In this document: positions 6,517 through 15,446 of the stretch, one piece after another
How positions within the stretch are numbered: position 1 is the first letter of the stretch
Layout: the number at the start of each line of letters is the position of its first letter
Origin: Corynebacterium pygosceleis
GTDB taxonomy: Bacteria > Actinomycetota > Actinomycetes > Mycobacteriales > Mycobacteriaceae
Direction: 5' to 3'
Assembly (NCBI RefSeq): GCF_016595275.2
Contig: NZ_JAENIQ020000004.1
Coordinates: 124,001 to 188,000, forward strand
DNA: 64,000 nucleotides
The notes under the pieces: generated by a model
What the model was told of the DNA's origin: nothing
Seen by the model: the letters and a program-made list of their open reading frames with translations, nothing else
Database searches by the model: none
Position numbers and translations under genes: made by a program

Positions 6517-9483
6517 ATGGAAGTGCTCATCGTGTTGGCCGCGCTCGCTGCGGCGACCGCCACCGCTCCGGTACTGATCGGCCAACTCGGACGCCCCGCC
6601 TTCGGTCTGCTCGCACTCGTCCCGGCCGGGGCCTTCATCTGGACCGTCCGGGGCTGGATCCGTGGAGATTTCGCCCCCGACGCCCCACCGGTCGGGGTCG
6701 ATGTGCCGTGGATGTCCGCCACGCATCTGGACATCACCCTCCGGATGGATTCCCTGAGCGCGCTGTTCTCCCTGATCATCCTCGGCATCGGGGCCCTCAT
6801 CCTCTGTTACTGCTGGGGGTACTTCGACTCCAGTCCGAAGCGGTTGTCCGTCTTCGGTGCCCAGATGATCGCGTTCACCATGGTGATGTACGGGCTCGTC
6901 ACCGCGGACAATCTCCTGCTCATGTACGTTTTCTGGGAGTTGACCTCGGTCCTGTCCTTCCTGCTCGTCGGCTATTACGGTGAGCGCGCGTCATCACGCC
7001 GCGCGGCGGGCCAGGCGCTCATGGTCACGTCACTCGGTGGGCTGGCGATGCTCGTGGGCATCATTCTGCTCGGCACGACATCGGGGATCTGGGAACTGTC
7101 CGCGTTGGCGGCCACCGGCGGCCCGGTCCCCTCGGCCGCGACGGGTACCGCGGTCGTCCTGATTCTCGCCGGTGCACTGTCGAAGTCGGCGGTCGCCCCG
7201 ATGCACTTCTGGCTGCCCGGCGCGATGGCGGCCCCCACCCCGGTGTCCGCGTACCTGCACTCCGCCGCGATGGTGAAGGCCGGGATCTACCTCGTCGCGC
7301 GCCTGTCCCCGGAGCTGAACCAGATCGGTGCCTGGCATCTCGTGGTCATTCCGGCGGGTCTGTCGACGATGCTGATGGCGGGTTGGATGGCGCTGCGTCA
7401 GGTCGACCTGAAGCTCATCCTGGCGTACGGCACCGTCAGTCAGCTCGGGTTCATCATCGCCGTCGTCGGGATCGGATCCCCGGGGGCGCTCCTGGCGGGA
7501 CTCGCCCTGACGGTGGCTCACGCCCTGTTCAAGGCGGCACTGTTCATGGTCGTGGGGACCATCGACCGGACCACCGGCACCCGTGACATCCGGGAGCTGT
7601 CCGGGCTGGGACGGAACCGGCCGGCGCTGGTCGCCCTCGCCGCCGCCGCGGCAGCATCGATGGCGGGGGTTCCCGGCACCCTCGGTTTCGTCGCCAAGGA
7701 GGCCACGGTGTCCACCCTCCTCGACGAACCACTGCTCACCGGCATGCCCGGAAAACTGCTGTTGAGCGGGGTCGTCGCCGGGAGCACGCTCACCGTCGCC
7801 TATTCCCTGTACTTCCTGCACGGGGCATTCGCGACAAAATCCCGTGCGCACGCGACCGGAGGGGGAACCTCACCGGCCGTGGCGAAGGCCTCCCCCGTCA
7901 TCGGGCCGCTGTGGATACCTCCGGCGCTGCTCGCCGGGGGTGGTGTCGCTCTGGGGCTCGTCCCCGCGCCGGTCGACGTCGTGGCGGGCGCCTACGCGGG
8001 GGCGCCGGCGCACCTGTCGCTGTGGCACGGGTGGACCCTTCCCCTGTTCATCAGCGGGATCATCCTCTCCTGCGGTGTGCTCCTGCACTGGCAACGGCAC
8101 ACCGTCAGTCGCCTCCACTTCAGTCGCCCGGCGCTCGGCAACGCGGGGCTGGCGTATGACGCGGTCGTCGACACGCTGCGTCGTGTCTCCCTCCGTATCA
8201 CCGCCACCACACAACGTGGATCGCTGCCGCTGAACGAGGCGATCATCCTCTCCACCCTCGTCGTGCTACCACTCGCGATGCTCGTCACCGGGGCCCGGAC
8301 CGACATCCGCATGGAACTGTGGGATTCACCCGTGCAGGGGCTCGTCGTCCTCATCGTGGTGGTCGCCGCGATCGCCGCGACCGTGACGGACAACCGGCTG
8401 TCCGTGCTGATTCTCGTCGGGATGACCGGCTACGGGGTCGCCGTGATCTTCGCGCTCCACGGGGCACCGGATCTGGCCCTGACCCAGCTTCTCGTGGAGA
8501 CCGTCACCGTGGTGGTCTTCGTGCTGGTGCTGCGGAAACTCCCGGCCAGCACGGAGAACCGTGGACCGGAGAAGGACCACACCCGGCTGCGCGCCTGGCT
8601 CGCCGTCGCCGTCGGCCTGACGGTGACGGTTCTCGGGGCTTTCGCGATGAACGCCCGCACCTCGCTCCCCGTGTCCATCCACATCCCCGATCTGGCCTCA
8701 CGTATCGGGCACGGTTCCAACGCGGTCAACGTCCTGCTCGTCGACATCCGGGCGTGGGACACCTTCGGGGAGATCTCCGTCCTCGTGGTCGTCGCAACCG
8801 GTGTCGCCTCGCTGGTGTACCGGACGCGCAGTTTCTCCAGGGTGTCCAGACGCCCGACGCTCCGTACGGAGGCGCCCGGCTGGCTCGCGGCCCCCGTCGA
8901 GAACGCGAAGGCCCGGAACCGGTCGTTCATGATGGAGGTGGCCACCCGGATCCTCTTCCCCTCGATGATCACACTGTCGCTGTACTTCTTCTTCGCCGGG
9001 CACAATGCTCCGGGCGGGGGGTTCGCCGGTGGACTCGTCGCGGCGCTGGCGTTCATGCTCCGCTACCTCGCGGGTGGTCGCGAGGAACTCGAGGAGGCGC
9101 TGCCGGTGGACGCGTCCCGACTGCTCGGCACGGGTCTGCTGCTCTCCGCCGGTGCGGTGGTCGCCCCGATGCTCATCGGTCGTCCCCCGTTGTCCTCCGC
9201 GAACGCCGACATCGGGGTGCCGCTCATCGGTACGGTGCACGTCGTCTCGCCGGTGGTCTTCGACGCCGGTGTCTATCTCATCGTCGTCGGTCTGATCCTG
9301 CACATTCTCCGTTCTCTCGGCGCTCAGCTCGACATCGACGAGGAGCAACGCCGCCGCCGGGCCCGCGAGCGCGCCCGCAGGCTGGCCCGACGGAAGACGG
9401 TGCAGGCGTCCGGGGACGACAACGGGGACGGGCCCGGCAGGACCTCCGGTGGCAGAGCGACAACGGGAAGGAAGAGGGGGTAG
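6517..9483 (+). CDS. mrpA: Mrp Na+/H+ antiporter subunit A fused to subunit B
   Basis: A 988-residue polytopic membrane protein. The first ~500 residues are the proton-pumping NuoL-like domain (LLMYVFWELTSVLSFLL, KSAVAPMHFWLPGAMAAP, and the lysine/histidine-bearing helices typical of MrpA). A DUF4040-type segment follows (LVGMTGYGVAVIFALHG). The last ~200 residues are an MrpB domain (FFFAGHNAPGGGFAGGLVAA) with a basic tail. A-B fusion is usual in corynebacteria and explains the absence of a separate mrpB. The ATG at 6517 gives a clean hydrophobic start with a purine-rich GGAAGAAG upstream; an in-frame start at 6454 would add a charged leader. It heads a six-gene operon for Na+ efflux and pH homeostasis. 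Confidence 0.94.
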   Translation: MEVLIVLAALAAATATAPVLIGQLGRPAFGLLALVPAGAFIWTVRGWIRGDFAPDAPPVGVDVPWMSATHLDITLRMDSLSALFSLIILGIGALILCYCWGYFDSSPKRLSVFGAQMIAFTMVMYGLVTADNLLLMYVFWELTSVLSFLLVGYYGERASSRRAAGQALMVTSLGGLAMLVGIILLGTTSGIWELSALAATGGPVPSAATGTAVVLILAGALSKSAVAPMHFWLPGAMAAPTPVSAYLHSAAMVKAGIYLVARLSPELNQIGAWHLVVIPAGLSTMLMAGWMALRQVDLKLILAYGTVSQLGFIIAVVGIGSPGALLAGLALTVAHALFKAALFMVVGTIDRTTGTRDIRELSGLGRNRPALVALAAAAAASMAGVPGTLGFVAKEATVSTLLDEPLLTGMPGKLLLSGVVAGSTLTVAYSLYFLHGAFATKSRAHATGGGTSPAVAKASPVIGPLWIPPALLAGGGVALGLVPAPVDVVAGAYAGAPAHLSLWHGWTLPLFISGIILSCGVLLHWQRHTVSRLHFSRPALGNAGLAYDAVVDTLRRVSLRITATTQRGSLPLNEAIILSTLVVLPLAMLVTGARTDIRMELWDSPVQGLVVLIVVVAAIAATVTDNRLSVLILVGMTGYGVAVIFALHGAPDLALTQLLVETVTVVVFVLVLRKLPASTENRGPEKDHTRLRAWLAVAVGLTVTVLGAFAMNARTSLPVSIHIPDLASRIGHGSNAVNVLLVDIRAWDTFGEISVLVVVATGVASLVYRTRSFSRVSRRPTLRTEAPGWLAAPVENAKARNRSFMMEVATRILFPSMITLSLYFFFAGHNAPGGGFAGGLVAALAFMLRYLAGGREELEEALPVDASRLLGTGLLLSAGAVVAPMLIGRPPLSSANADIGVPLIGTVHVVSPVVFDAGVYLIVVGLILHILRSLGAQLDIDEEQRRRRARERARRLARRKTVQASGDDNGDGPGRTSGGRATTGRKRG

Positions 9484-9488
9484 GGAAG

Positions 9489-9971
9489 ATGGTCGCGAAT
9501 CTCTTTCTTTTGATCGCCTGCGGGGTGCTCATATCCTGCGGGGTGTACCTGCTGCTCGAACGCGCCATGACCAAGATGCTGCTCGGTCTGATCCTGCTGG
9601 GAAACGGGGCGAACCTGCTGATGCTGACCGCCGGTGGTGGCGCCGGTGCCCCACCGATCGCGGGCCGGGAGTCCACGTTGTCCGGTACCGACGCCGATCC
9701 ACTGGCACAGGGTATGATCCTGACCGCCATCGTGATCTCCATGGCCATGACCGCCTTCATCCTGGCTCTCGCGTTCCGCCAGTACCGTTATCGGACGGCC
9801 GATCTCATCGGCGATGACACGGAGGACACCGCCATCGCGCACCGCCCGGACACCGCGTCCGCTGCTCCCGACCACGACGCCTCCGCCGATCCGGAGACCG
9901 GGCGGGTCGGCGGGCACGGTGACGATTTCGGCCCCGACAGTTTCGAGCGCCCGGTCAAGGAGGACAGCTGA
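9489..9971 (+). CDS. mrpC: Mrp antiporter subunit C
   Basis: A 160-residue NuoK-like subunit. Three transmembrane helices are evident: VANLFLLIACGVLISCGVYL, a second around KMLLGLILLGNGANLLML, and a third around MILTAIVISMAMTAFILAL. The last ~50 residues form an acidic, Asp-rich cytoplasmic tail that is longer than in many MrpC proteins. The gene starts 5 bp after mrpA with GGAAGAGG upstream, and its TGA overlaps the mrpD ATG (TGATG), so translation is probably coupled. It works only as part of the Mrp complex. Confidence 0.92.
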   Translation: MVANLFLLIACGVLISCGVYLLLERAMTKMLLGLILLGNGANLLMLTAGGGAGAPPIAGRESTLSGTDADPLAQGMILTAIVISMAMTAFILALAFRQYRYRTADLIGDDTEDTAIAHRPDTASAAPDHDASADPETGRVGGHGDDFGPDSFERPVKEDS

Positions 9972-11719
9972 TGGATCTCTCCGGCATCCTGCCTCCGGCG
10001 AACGCCGTCCCCCATCTGGTTCCGCTTCCGGTTCTCATCCCGGCCGCGGCCGCCGCCGCGTGCCTGCTCGCCGGTCGGCATCCACGGATCCAGCGGATGA
10101 TCACGGCGTCCGCGCTGACCGTCCTGATCGTGCTGTGCACCGTTCTCGTCGCACTCGTCGACCGGGCGGGGATCCAGGTCCTCCAGATCGGTGGCTGGGA
10201 CGCCCCCGTCGGGATCACGCTCGTCGCGGACCGCTTGTCGACGTTGCTGCTCGCGGTGTCGTCACTGGTGCTCTTCTCCGTTCTGCGGTACGCCATCGGT
10301 CAGGGTGTCCGCGACGGTACGGAGGACGAGCCGGTCGGGGTGTTCCTGCCCGCCTACCTGCTGCTGACGATGGGGGTGAACATGGCGTTCCTCGCCGGTG
10401 ACATGTTCAACCTCTACGTCGGCTTCGAGGTGCTGCTGGTCGCCAGCTACGTGCTGCTCACCATCGGTGCGTCACCCGCCCGGGTCCGCGCGGGTGTCAG
10501 TTACGTGATGGTGTCCATGCTCTCGTCCTTCGTGTTCCTCATCGCACTCGCCCTGATCTACGCGGCGGTCGGCACGATGAACATGGCCCAGATCTCCGTG
10601 CGGATGGAGTCCGTTCCGGAGGGGACACGGGCGGCGATCTTCGCGGTCCTGCTCATCGCGTTCGGTATCAAGGCCGCCGTGTTCCCGTTGTATTCCTGGC
10701 TCCCCGACTCCTATCCGACCGCACCTGCACTGGTGACCGCCGTGTTCGCCGGACTGCTCACGAAGGTGGGCGTCTACTCGATCATCCGGGTGCGTTCGGT
10801 GGTGTTCACCGACGGGCGTCTCGACGGTGTGCTGATGTGGGCGGCGCTGTTGACGATGCTGGTGGGCATTCTGGGCGCGATGGCGCAGAACGACATCAAA
10901 CGCCTGCTGTCCTTCACCCTGGTCAGCCACATCGGCTACATGATCATGGGGGTGTCGCTGGGCACGGCGACGGGACTGTCCGGCGCGATCTTCTACACGG
11001 TGCACCACATTCTCGTGCAGACGGCGCTGTTTCTCGTGGTCGGCCTCATCGAACGGCAGGCCGGTTCGTCCTCCCTCCGCAGGCTCGGATCGCTCGCCTA
11101 CGTGTCCCCGCTGCTGGCCGTCCTCTATCTCGTCCCCGCGCTCAATCTCGGCGGTGTCCCGCCGTTCTCGGGGTTCCTGGGGAAGATCATTCTCGTGGAG
11201 GCGGCTGCGGGGCACGGCGGGACGATGGCGTGGGTCCTGGTCGCCGGTGCCGTCGCGACCTCACTGCTGACCCTCTACACGATGACGGTCGTGTGGTCGA
11301 AGGCCTTCTGGCGGGACCGGTCGGACGCCCCCGACGGGGCGACGGCGCTCGCCGCCACGGGACCTCTCGCCGGGACCCGGCGTGAGATCGAACTGGCCGA
11401 GCGTGCCGATGTCGGACGAATGCCCTTCGGCATGGTGGCCCCCACCGTGCTCCTGGTGGTCGCGTCCCTCTCCGTCAGTGTGCTCGCCGGGCCGATCTCG
11501 GCGGTCACCGGCCGATCCGCGGAATCCGCCCAGGACGTCGCCGTCTACCGGCGGGCCGTGCTCGGCCCGGGTTATCTCGGTCCGGGACGGACCCTCGTTC
11601 CGGGTCAGGCGGGGCCGGTGGCCCCCGGGGAACACGACCGGGTGAAGGACGGTATCGAGGAGAGGCGTAGCCCCGCGGGCGCCGCCTCCACGATGTCCGA
11701 CGGGAAGGGTGACAGCTGA
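9971..11719 (+). CDS. mrpD: Mrp antiporter subunit D
   Basis: A 582-residue NuoM/N-like proton-translocating subunit. Core motifs are present: MFNLYVGFEVLLVASYVLL near residue 140, the KAAVFPLYSWLPDSYPTAP helix near residue 235, and the later SHIGYMIMGVSLG and NLGGVPPFSGFLGK segments. About 14 transmembrane helices are expected. The C-terminal ~70 residues are hydrophilic and contain no recognisable domain. The start overlaps the mrpC stop by one base and the stop overlaps the mrpE start in the same TGATG way. Confidence 0.94.
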   Translation: MDLSGILPPANAVPHLVPLPVLIPAAAAAACLLAGRHPRIQRMITASALTVLIVLCTVLVALVDRAGIQVLQIGGWDAPVGITLVADRLSTLLLAVSSLVLFSVLRYAIGQGVRDGTEDEPVGVFLPAYLLLTMGVNMAFLAGDMFNLYVGFEVLLVASYVLLTIGASPARVRAGVSYVMVSMLSSFVFLIALALIYAAVGTMNMAQISVRMESVPEGTRAAIFAVLLIAFGIKAAVFPLYSWLPDSYPTAPALVTAVFAGLLTKVGVYSIIRVRSVVFTDGRLDGVLMWAALLTMLVGILGAMAQNDIKRLLSFTLVSHIGYMIMGVSLGTATGLSGAIFYTVHHILVQTALFLVVGLIERQAGSSSLRRLGSLAYVSPLLAVLYLVPALNLGGVPPFSGFLGKIILVEAAAGHGGTMAWVLVAGAVATSLLTLYTMTVVWSKAFWRDRSDAPDGATALAATGPLAGTRREIELAERADVGRMPFGMVAPTVLLVVASLSVSVLAGPISAVTGRSAESAQDVAVYRRAVLGPGYLGPGRTLVPGQAGPVAPGEHDRVKDGIEERRSPAGAASTMSDGKGDS

Positions 11720-12231
11720 TGTTCGCCGGGATCCGTCGTCGTTTCCGCCCCCAGTCGGTCCTGTGGCTGACGTTCATGTGGGCACTGCTGTGGGGCGAGT
11801 TCTCCGTCGGGAACATCATCGCGGGGCTGGCGGTCGCCCTCGGTGTGACACTGCTGCTCCCGCTGCCGTCGATACCCGGATCGGGGTCCGGGATACGGCC
11901 GGGTGCGCTGCTGGGGCTCGCGGGGAGGTTCAGCGTCGATCTCGTCGCGAGTTCGGTCAAGGTCGCGGTCATCGCGCTGCGCCCGGCCCCCGTTCCGCCC
12001 GGGGCCATCATCGTCGTGCCGATGCGGGTGCAGGAGGATCTGGTGTTCTCCTTCGCGGTCACGCTCCTCAACCTCCAGCCCGGTGGGACGGTCAGCGATC
12101 TCGACATCGCCGACAGGAAACTCACCGTCCACCTGATCGACGGCTCATCGACGAAGGTGATCGACAGGGAGATCGAGAGGATCGCCCGGCTCGAACGACG
12201 GCTCATCCACATCTTCGAAAGGAACAGCTGA
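11719..12231 (+). CDS. mrpE: Mrp antiporter subunit E
   Basis: A 170-residue MrpE/MnhE subunit. Near the N terminus is the typical VLWLTFMWALLWGEFSVGN helix, a second helix lies around residues 35-55, and the soluble domain carries the family signature VQEDLVFSFAVTLLNLQPG and a threonine/aspartate-rich end. It lies in the operon between mrpD and mrpF with TGATG overlaps on both sides. Role: assembly and function of the Na+/H+ antiporter complex at the membrane. Confidence 0.93.
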   Translation: MFAGIRRRFRPQSVLWLTFMWALLWGEFSVGNIIAGLAVALGVTLLLPLPSIPGSGSGIRPGALLGLAGRFSVDLVASSVKVAVIALRPAPVPPGAIIVVPMRVQEDLVFSFAVTLLNLQPGGTVSDLDIADRKLTVHLIDGSSTKVIDREIERIARLERRLIHIFERNS

Positions 12232-12509
12232 TGGATCCGTCCCTCTACAACACACTGCTGCTGGTGCCGGCGGCGCTGTTGGCCGTGGCGTTCGTCGTGA
12301 CCGGTTGGCGGATGCTCGTCGGGCCGAACTCCCTCGACCGGTTGCTGAGTCTGGACGCCGTGGTGGCGATGGTCCAGTGTGCGTTGGCCGTCTACATCTG
12401 CCGGACACTGGACACGACGGTGACGAACGCGATGATCGTGGTTGCACTCCTGGGGTTCATCTCGACGGTCGCGATCACGCGGTTCCGGAAACGGGACGGT
12501 GCACAGTGA
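12231..12509 (+). CDS. mrpF: Mrp antiporter subunit F
   Basis: A 92-residue protein with three transmembrane helices (LLLVPAALLAVAFVVTGWRM; VVAMVQCALAVYI; AMIVVALLGFISTVAITRF) and the conserved GPNSLDRLLSLDAV loop of MrpF. The ATG overlaps the mrpE TGA, and the TGA overlaps the mrpG GTG (GTGA). Length and topology match the family. Confidence 0.92.
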   Translation: MDPSLYNTLLLVPAALLAVAFVVTGWRMLVGPNSLDRLLSLDAVVAMVQCALAVYICRTLDTTVTNAMIVVALLGFISTVAITRFRKRDGAQ

Positions 12510-12871
12510 CCGGACTCATCCTGGACACGATATCTCTCGTGCTGCTCTTCCTGGGCTCGGTTCTGGCGTTGTCCGCCGCCGTGGGGCTGGCCCGTTTCCG
12601 GGACACGATGACCCGGCTCCACGCGGTGACGAAACCGCAGACCCTGGGTTTGATCCTGGCGGTCAGCGGAGCGATTCTGCGGGTCGTCGGGGCGAGCGAA
12701 CTCGACGCCGGGGCCGCCGGTGATCTGGGGGTGCTCGTGCTCATCATCGCGTTCACCCTCATCACCGCGCCGGTGATCGGGCAGCGTGTCGGCAGGTTGG
12801 CACGGAAGGAGGGGCTCTATGACGCGGAGGCCCTGTCCAGGGACGATACCGCCACCGGGGACGCGAACTGA
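12506..12871 (+). CDS. mrpG: Mrp antiporter subunit G
   Basis: A 121-residue last subunit of the operon. The family signature VGLARFRDTMTRLHAVTKPQ follows the first helix, and two further helices (LGLILAVSGAILRVVG and LGVLVLIIAFTLITAPVIG) complete the MrpG fold. The C-terminal ~20 residues are acidic. GTG start overlapping the mrpF stop. I see no clear terminator immediately downstream. Confidence 0.92.
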   Translation: MTGLILDTISLVLLFLGSVLALSAAVGLARFRDTMTRLHAVTKPQTLGLILAVSGAILRVVGASELDAGAAGDLGVLVLIIAFTLITAPVIGQRVGRLARKEGLYDAEALSRDDTATGDAN

Positions 12872-12929
12872 GCCCGGAAGCAGGCCAGACACCCCCGTTC
12901 CCCGCCCATTCACGGACAAAACAACTCCG

Positions 12930-13077
12930 GTGCTTCGAAATTGATATGCTGCGGAAGCACACTAGCTACACGTGGCTCCGGGGCAGATTCACCGCCGGAG
13001 CGCGCACAGCTGGAATACCTCCCGGACAGACCGGGGATGCCTCGACCCATGACCGACCATCAGGAGCAACCACGATC
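12930..13077 (+). promoter_or_regulatory. Structured 5' leader of the CAP-domain gene (candidate riboswitch or cis-RNA)
   Basis: Three stems precede the coding region: GTGCTTC (12930-12936) with GAAGCAC (12954-12960); GCTCCGG (12975-12981) with CCGGAGC (12995-13001); and CCCGG (13021-13025) with CCGGG (13031-13035). A TATGCT that could be a -10 lies at 12945-12950, inside the loop of the first stem, so either that stem is a DNA-level operator or the RNA starts near 12957 and includes only the later stems. Actinobacterial genes for secreted wall-active proteins often carry c-di-AMP (ydaO) riboswitches, but I could not match the conserved core, so no class is assigned. Confidence 0.4.
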
Positions 13078-13713
13078 ATGAACAGACGCCTCATTTCCGC
13101 CGCAGCAGCAACCGTTCTCTCCGCGACACTGCTGGCCGCCCCGGCGGCCGGCGCCAGCCCGCAGCAGGACATCGCCGATTTCGTCGCCCGCACGATGGGC
13201 CCCCGCGGCTTCTCCGGATCCTTCGGAGGCCCGAACCCGGGCCCCATGCCGCAGCCCACCCCGGACCCGACACCCACCCCCACTCCGACACCGACGCCGG
13301 ATCCGACGCCGACGCCGGCACCGGACCCGGAGACCCAGCAGCTCCTGGAGCAGCGCAGTCGGGAGATCATCGACCTCATCAACGTCGAGCGCAGGAACCG
13401 TGGTCTCGTGGAGTTGAGTGCCAACGCCGATGTCACCGCACTGGCCAAGCAGATCTCCGACGCCTCCGCCGCCAGCGGCAACCTGAACGTCGACGGGAAC
13501 CTCGTGCGGCCGGGCCACGGCTATTCCATGGCCGGTTACCACGGCCTGGAGAACCCCCAGTTCGCGCGGCGCGTCGTCAATCTGTGGATGGGCAATCCGG
13601 GACAGCGTGACCTCCTGATGCGGTCCAACATCCGCCAGATCGGCGTCGCGGTCTCCCACAACGACAGGGCGCAGTACCGGAACTACGTCGCCGCGGTGGT
13701 GCGCTGGATCTAG
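13078..13713 (+). CDS. Secreted CAP/SCP-like domain protein with Pro-Thr repeat linker
   Basis: A 211-residue exported protein. The signal peptide spans residues 1 to about 24 (MNRRLISAAAATVLSATLL, then APAAGA). A linker of alternating PT/DP dipeptides runs from about residue 58 to 85, followed by a C-terminal CAP-like domain beginning IIDLINVERRNRGL with GHGYSMAGYHGLENPQFA, the ALxxSxxHRxxLL-like segment LWMGNPGQRDLLM, and a final VAAVVRWI strand. Such proteins sit in the cell wall or medium; enzymatic activity is not established for bacterial CAP domains. Start ATG 13078 has AGGAG about 10 bp upstream. The structured leader suggests post-transcriptional control. Confidence 0.78.
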   Translation: MNRRLISAAAATVLSATLLAAPAAGASPQQDIADFVARTMGPRGFSGSFGGPNPGPMPQPTPDPTPTPTPTPTPDPTPTPAPDPETQQLLEQRSREIIDLINVERRNRGLVELSANADVTALAKQISDASAASGNLNVDGNLVRPGHGYSMAGYHGLENPQFARRVVNLWMGNPGQRDLLMRSNIRQIGVAVSHNDRAQYRNYVAAVVRWI

Positions 13714-13760
13714 CGCGCCCCGGACACGCATCCGGTTTCGCGGTGAAAGACCGCGGACAC

Positions 13761-13806
13761 GACGACCGCCCCACCGGACGATCAGGTCTCCGGTGGGGCG
13801 GTCGTC
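13761..13806. terminator. Bidirectional terminator between convergent genes
   Basis: A perfect 17-bp stem (13761-13777 with 13790-13806) and a 12-base loop lie between the convergent CAP-domain gene and the small membrane protein gene. No long U-tract is present on either strand. Confidence 0.75.
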
Positions 13807-13826
13807 GCCTCTCCCGAGGCGTCGGC

Positions 13827-14030
13827 TCAGTGCTGCCGGGGGGCGACCGGGGAAAGGACCGCCTCGACGCCGGCGGCGACGAACGCGGTGACGATCAGCG
13901 CGCAGCCACCGAGCACGGCGGACATCTGCCAGTCGGGGGCGAGGAGGAGTCCTCCGGTGATCGCGACGAGAACACCGATGAGACCGGTGATGACTGCGTT
14001 CGAGTAGGGGGTGGTGCGAATGTCGCTCAC
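13827..14030 (-). CDS. Small two-helix membrane protein, unknown function
   Basis: A 67-residue protein with two hydrophobic helices, VITGLIGVLVAITGGLLLA and VLGGCALIVTAFVAAGVEAV, separated by a short PDWQM turn. The N terminus (SDIRTTPYSN) is polar. It is bounded by a strong terminator on its 3' side. I do not recognise a family; the hydrophobic pattern and the isolated, promoter-sized gap upstream make it a plausible real gene. Confidence 0.55.
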   Translation of the reverse strand: MSDIRTTPYSNAVITGLIGVLVAITGGLLLAPDWQMSAVLGGCALIVTAFVAAGVEAVLSPVAPRQH

Positions 14031-14205
14031 GATGACGCTTTCCCGCCGTACGCTACGGCGTTGTCTGAATGTATCCGTTCATGCCTGAACTCTTTTACAT
14101 TCACGGAGCGTAGTTCCCGTACGGCCAGGAGAAAAACCACGGAAAGCTGGGGAGCGGGCAGGAAAATAGCCGACGACCTGCGTTTTCAAAGGATATTCGG
14201 TGCGA

Positions 14206-14243
14206 CGGAGAAAAAGGGTGCGTGTCTGATCAGACACGCACCC
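14206..14243 (-). terminator. Terminator of the DUF3263-virR-ybdK operon, a 28-bp perfect palindrome
   Basis: GGGTGCGTGTCTGA (14216-14229) is followed without a spacer by its exact reverse complement (14230-14243). Read on the minus strand the palindrome is followed by TTTTTCTCC, a good U-tract downstream of ybdK. Confidence 0.85.
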
Positions 14244-14275
14244 GAAGAAGGTGAAGGGGTTCACACCCCCGGACG

Positions 14276-15406
14276 TCAGGGACGCCCCTTCTCCATCTCG
14301 TCGCAGGTCAGGTCGACGACGTCCCGCCAGTCACCGGTCTTCTCCAGCAGTTCCCGTTGACGACGGTAGGCCGCCCCGCTCCCGATGATCTCGTGGATGA
14401 CCGCGAGTTCCGCCGCGCACCCGAGTTCCTCCGCGAGCGGTTCCAGCACACCGACGATCCGCCGGATGTCATCGACCACGCTCACCGTGTCGGTGTTCCG
14501 GGAGCAGATGATGTCGGCCTCCATCCCGTACCTGGCCGCCCGCCACTTGTTCTCCCGGACGTGCCAGGGCTGGAGCGAGGGCAGGGTCTCCCCCGCCTCA
14601 AAGGCGCGATCGTAGTGGACCACGAGGCAGTGGGTGAGCGCGGTGAGCGCCGCGAGCTCACGGAGGTTGCTCGGGGCGTCCGAGACGCGGACCTCGATGG
14701 TGCCCCACTTGGCGGACGGGCGGATGTCGAAGTGCATGGAGCCCGTGTGGTCGATGACCCCCGACTTGTCCTGCTGCCGCAGGTACTCGGTCCACTGGCT
14801 CCAGGTGTTGAAACCGTAGGGTGCACCGGCCGTGGGCAGCTGCTGGTAGAGCATCGTCCGGTTGGAGGCGTACCCGGTGTCCAGACCGTTCCAGCCGGGG
14901 GAACCGGCACTGAGGGCGAGCAGGTGCGGGTAGTTGGTCATCAGCGCGTTGATGATCGGCCACACCTTCGCCTCATGACTGACACCGACATGGACGTGCA
15001 GACCCCAGATCAGCATCTGTCGACCCCAGAACCTCGTCCGCCGGATGATCTCGGTGTAGGGGCTCTTCTCGGAGACCTCCTGGTCCCGCCAGTCGGAGAA
15101 GGGGTGCGACCCCGCCGACCACAGCCGGACACCCAGATCGTCGGCGCACTCCCTGAGTGAATCGAGTCCGGAGCTCAGCTCCGCGACGGCCTCGGGGACC
15201 GTGGTGCAGACCCCGGTCACCATCTCCACGGTGTTCTTCAGGAACTCCGGTTCGAGTTGCAGGTCGGGACGACGCGACGACATGAGCTCGATCATGTCGG
15301 CCGCCCGCGGGGTGAGGTCACGGCTCTCGGGGTCGATGAGCCCGATCTCCCATTCCACTCCGAGGGTCGGCTCCGGGGAACGGTTGAAGTTCAGATGATC
15401 AGCCAT
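14276..15406 (-). CDS. ybdK: YbdK-type carboxylate-amine ligase (glutamate-cysteine ligase family 2)
   Basis: A 376-residue ATP-dependent ligase of the GCS2 family, which can make gamma-glutamylcysteine weakly in vitro; the true substrate is unknown. The nucleotide- and metal-binding segment [17 protein letters not shown] lies near the N terminus, [15 protein letters not shown] in the middle, and [19 protein letters not shown] further on. Length matches the family. The ATG with AGGAG 5 bp upstream is chosen; the longer frame to 15643 would read back into the next gene. In M. tuberculosis the counterpart Rv0433 also lies beside virR. Probably cotranscribed from the DUF3263 promoter. Confidence 0.88.
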   Translation of the reverse strand: MADHLNFNRSPEPTLGVEWEIGLIDPESRDLTPRAADMIELMSSRRPDLQLEPEFLKNTVEMVTGVCTTVPEAVAELSSGLDSLRECADDLGVRLWSAGSHPFSDWRDQEVSEKSPYTEIIRRTRFWGRQMLIWGLHVHVGVSHEAKVWPIINALMTNYPHLLALSAGSPGWNGLDTGYASNRTMLYQQLPTAGAPYGFNTWSQWTEYLRQQDKSGVIDHTGSMHFDIRPSAKWGTIEVRVSDAPSNLRELAALTALTHCLVVHYDRAFEAGETLPSLQPWHVRENKWRAARYGMEADIICSRNTDTVSVVDDIRRIVGVLEPLAEELGCAAELAVIHEIIGSGAAYRRQRELLEKTGDWRDVVDLTCDEMEKGRP

Positions 15407-15446
15407 GTCGGCTCCTAGGGGACGGAACGGAAGAAGAGGTACCTCG

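Noticed and set aside
9489..9971. Start of mrpC far upstream in the same frame (8319)
   Set aside because: The upstream part is an Arg-rich shadow of mrpA; the hydrophobic MrpC sequence begins at the ATG at 9489.
12930..13077. Assignment as a c-di-AMP (ydaO) riboswitch
   Set aside because: The gene context fits, but I could not align the conserved core, so it is listed only as a structured leader.
13258..13330. Pro-Thr/Asp repeat tract as a CRISPR or microsatellite
   Set aside because: It is an in-frame coding repeat (PT/DP dipeptides) within the linker of the CAP-domain protein.
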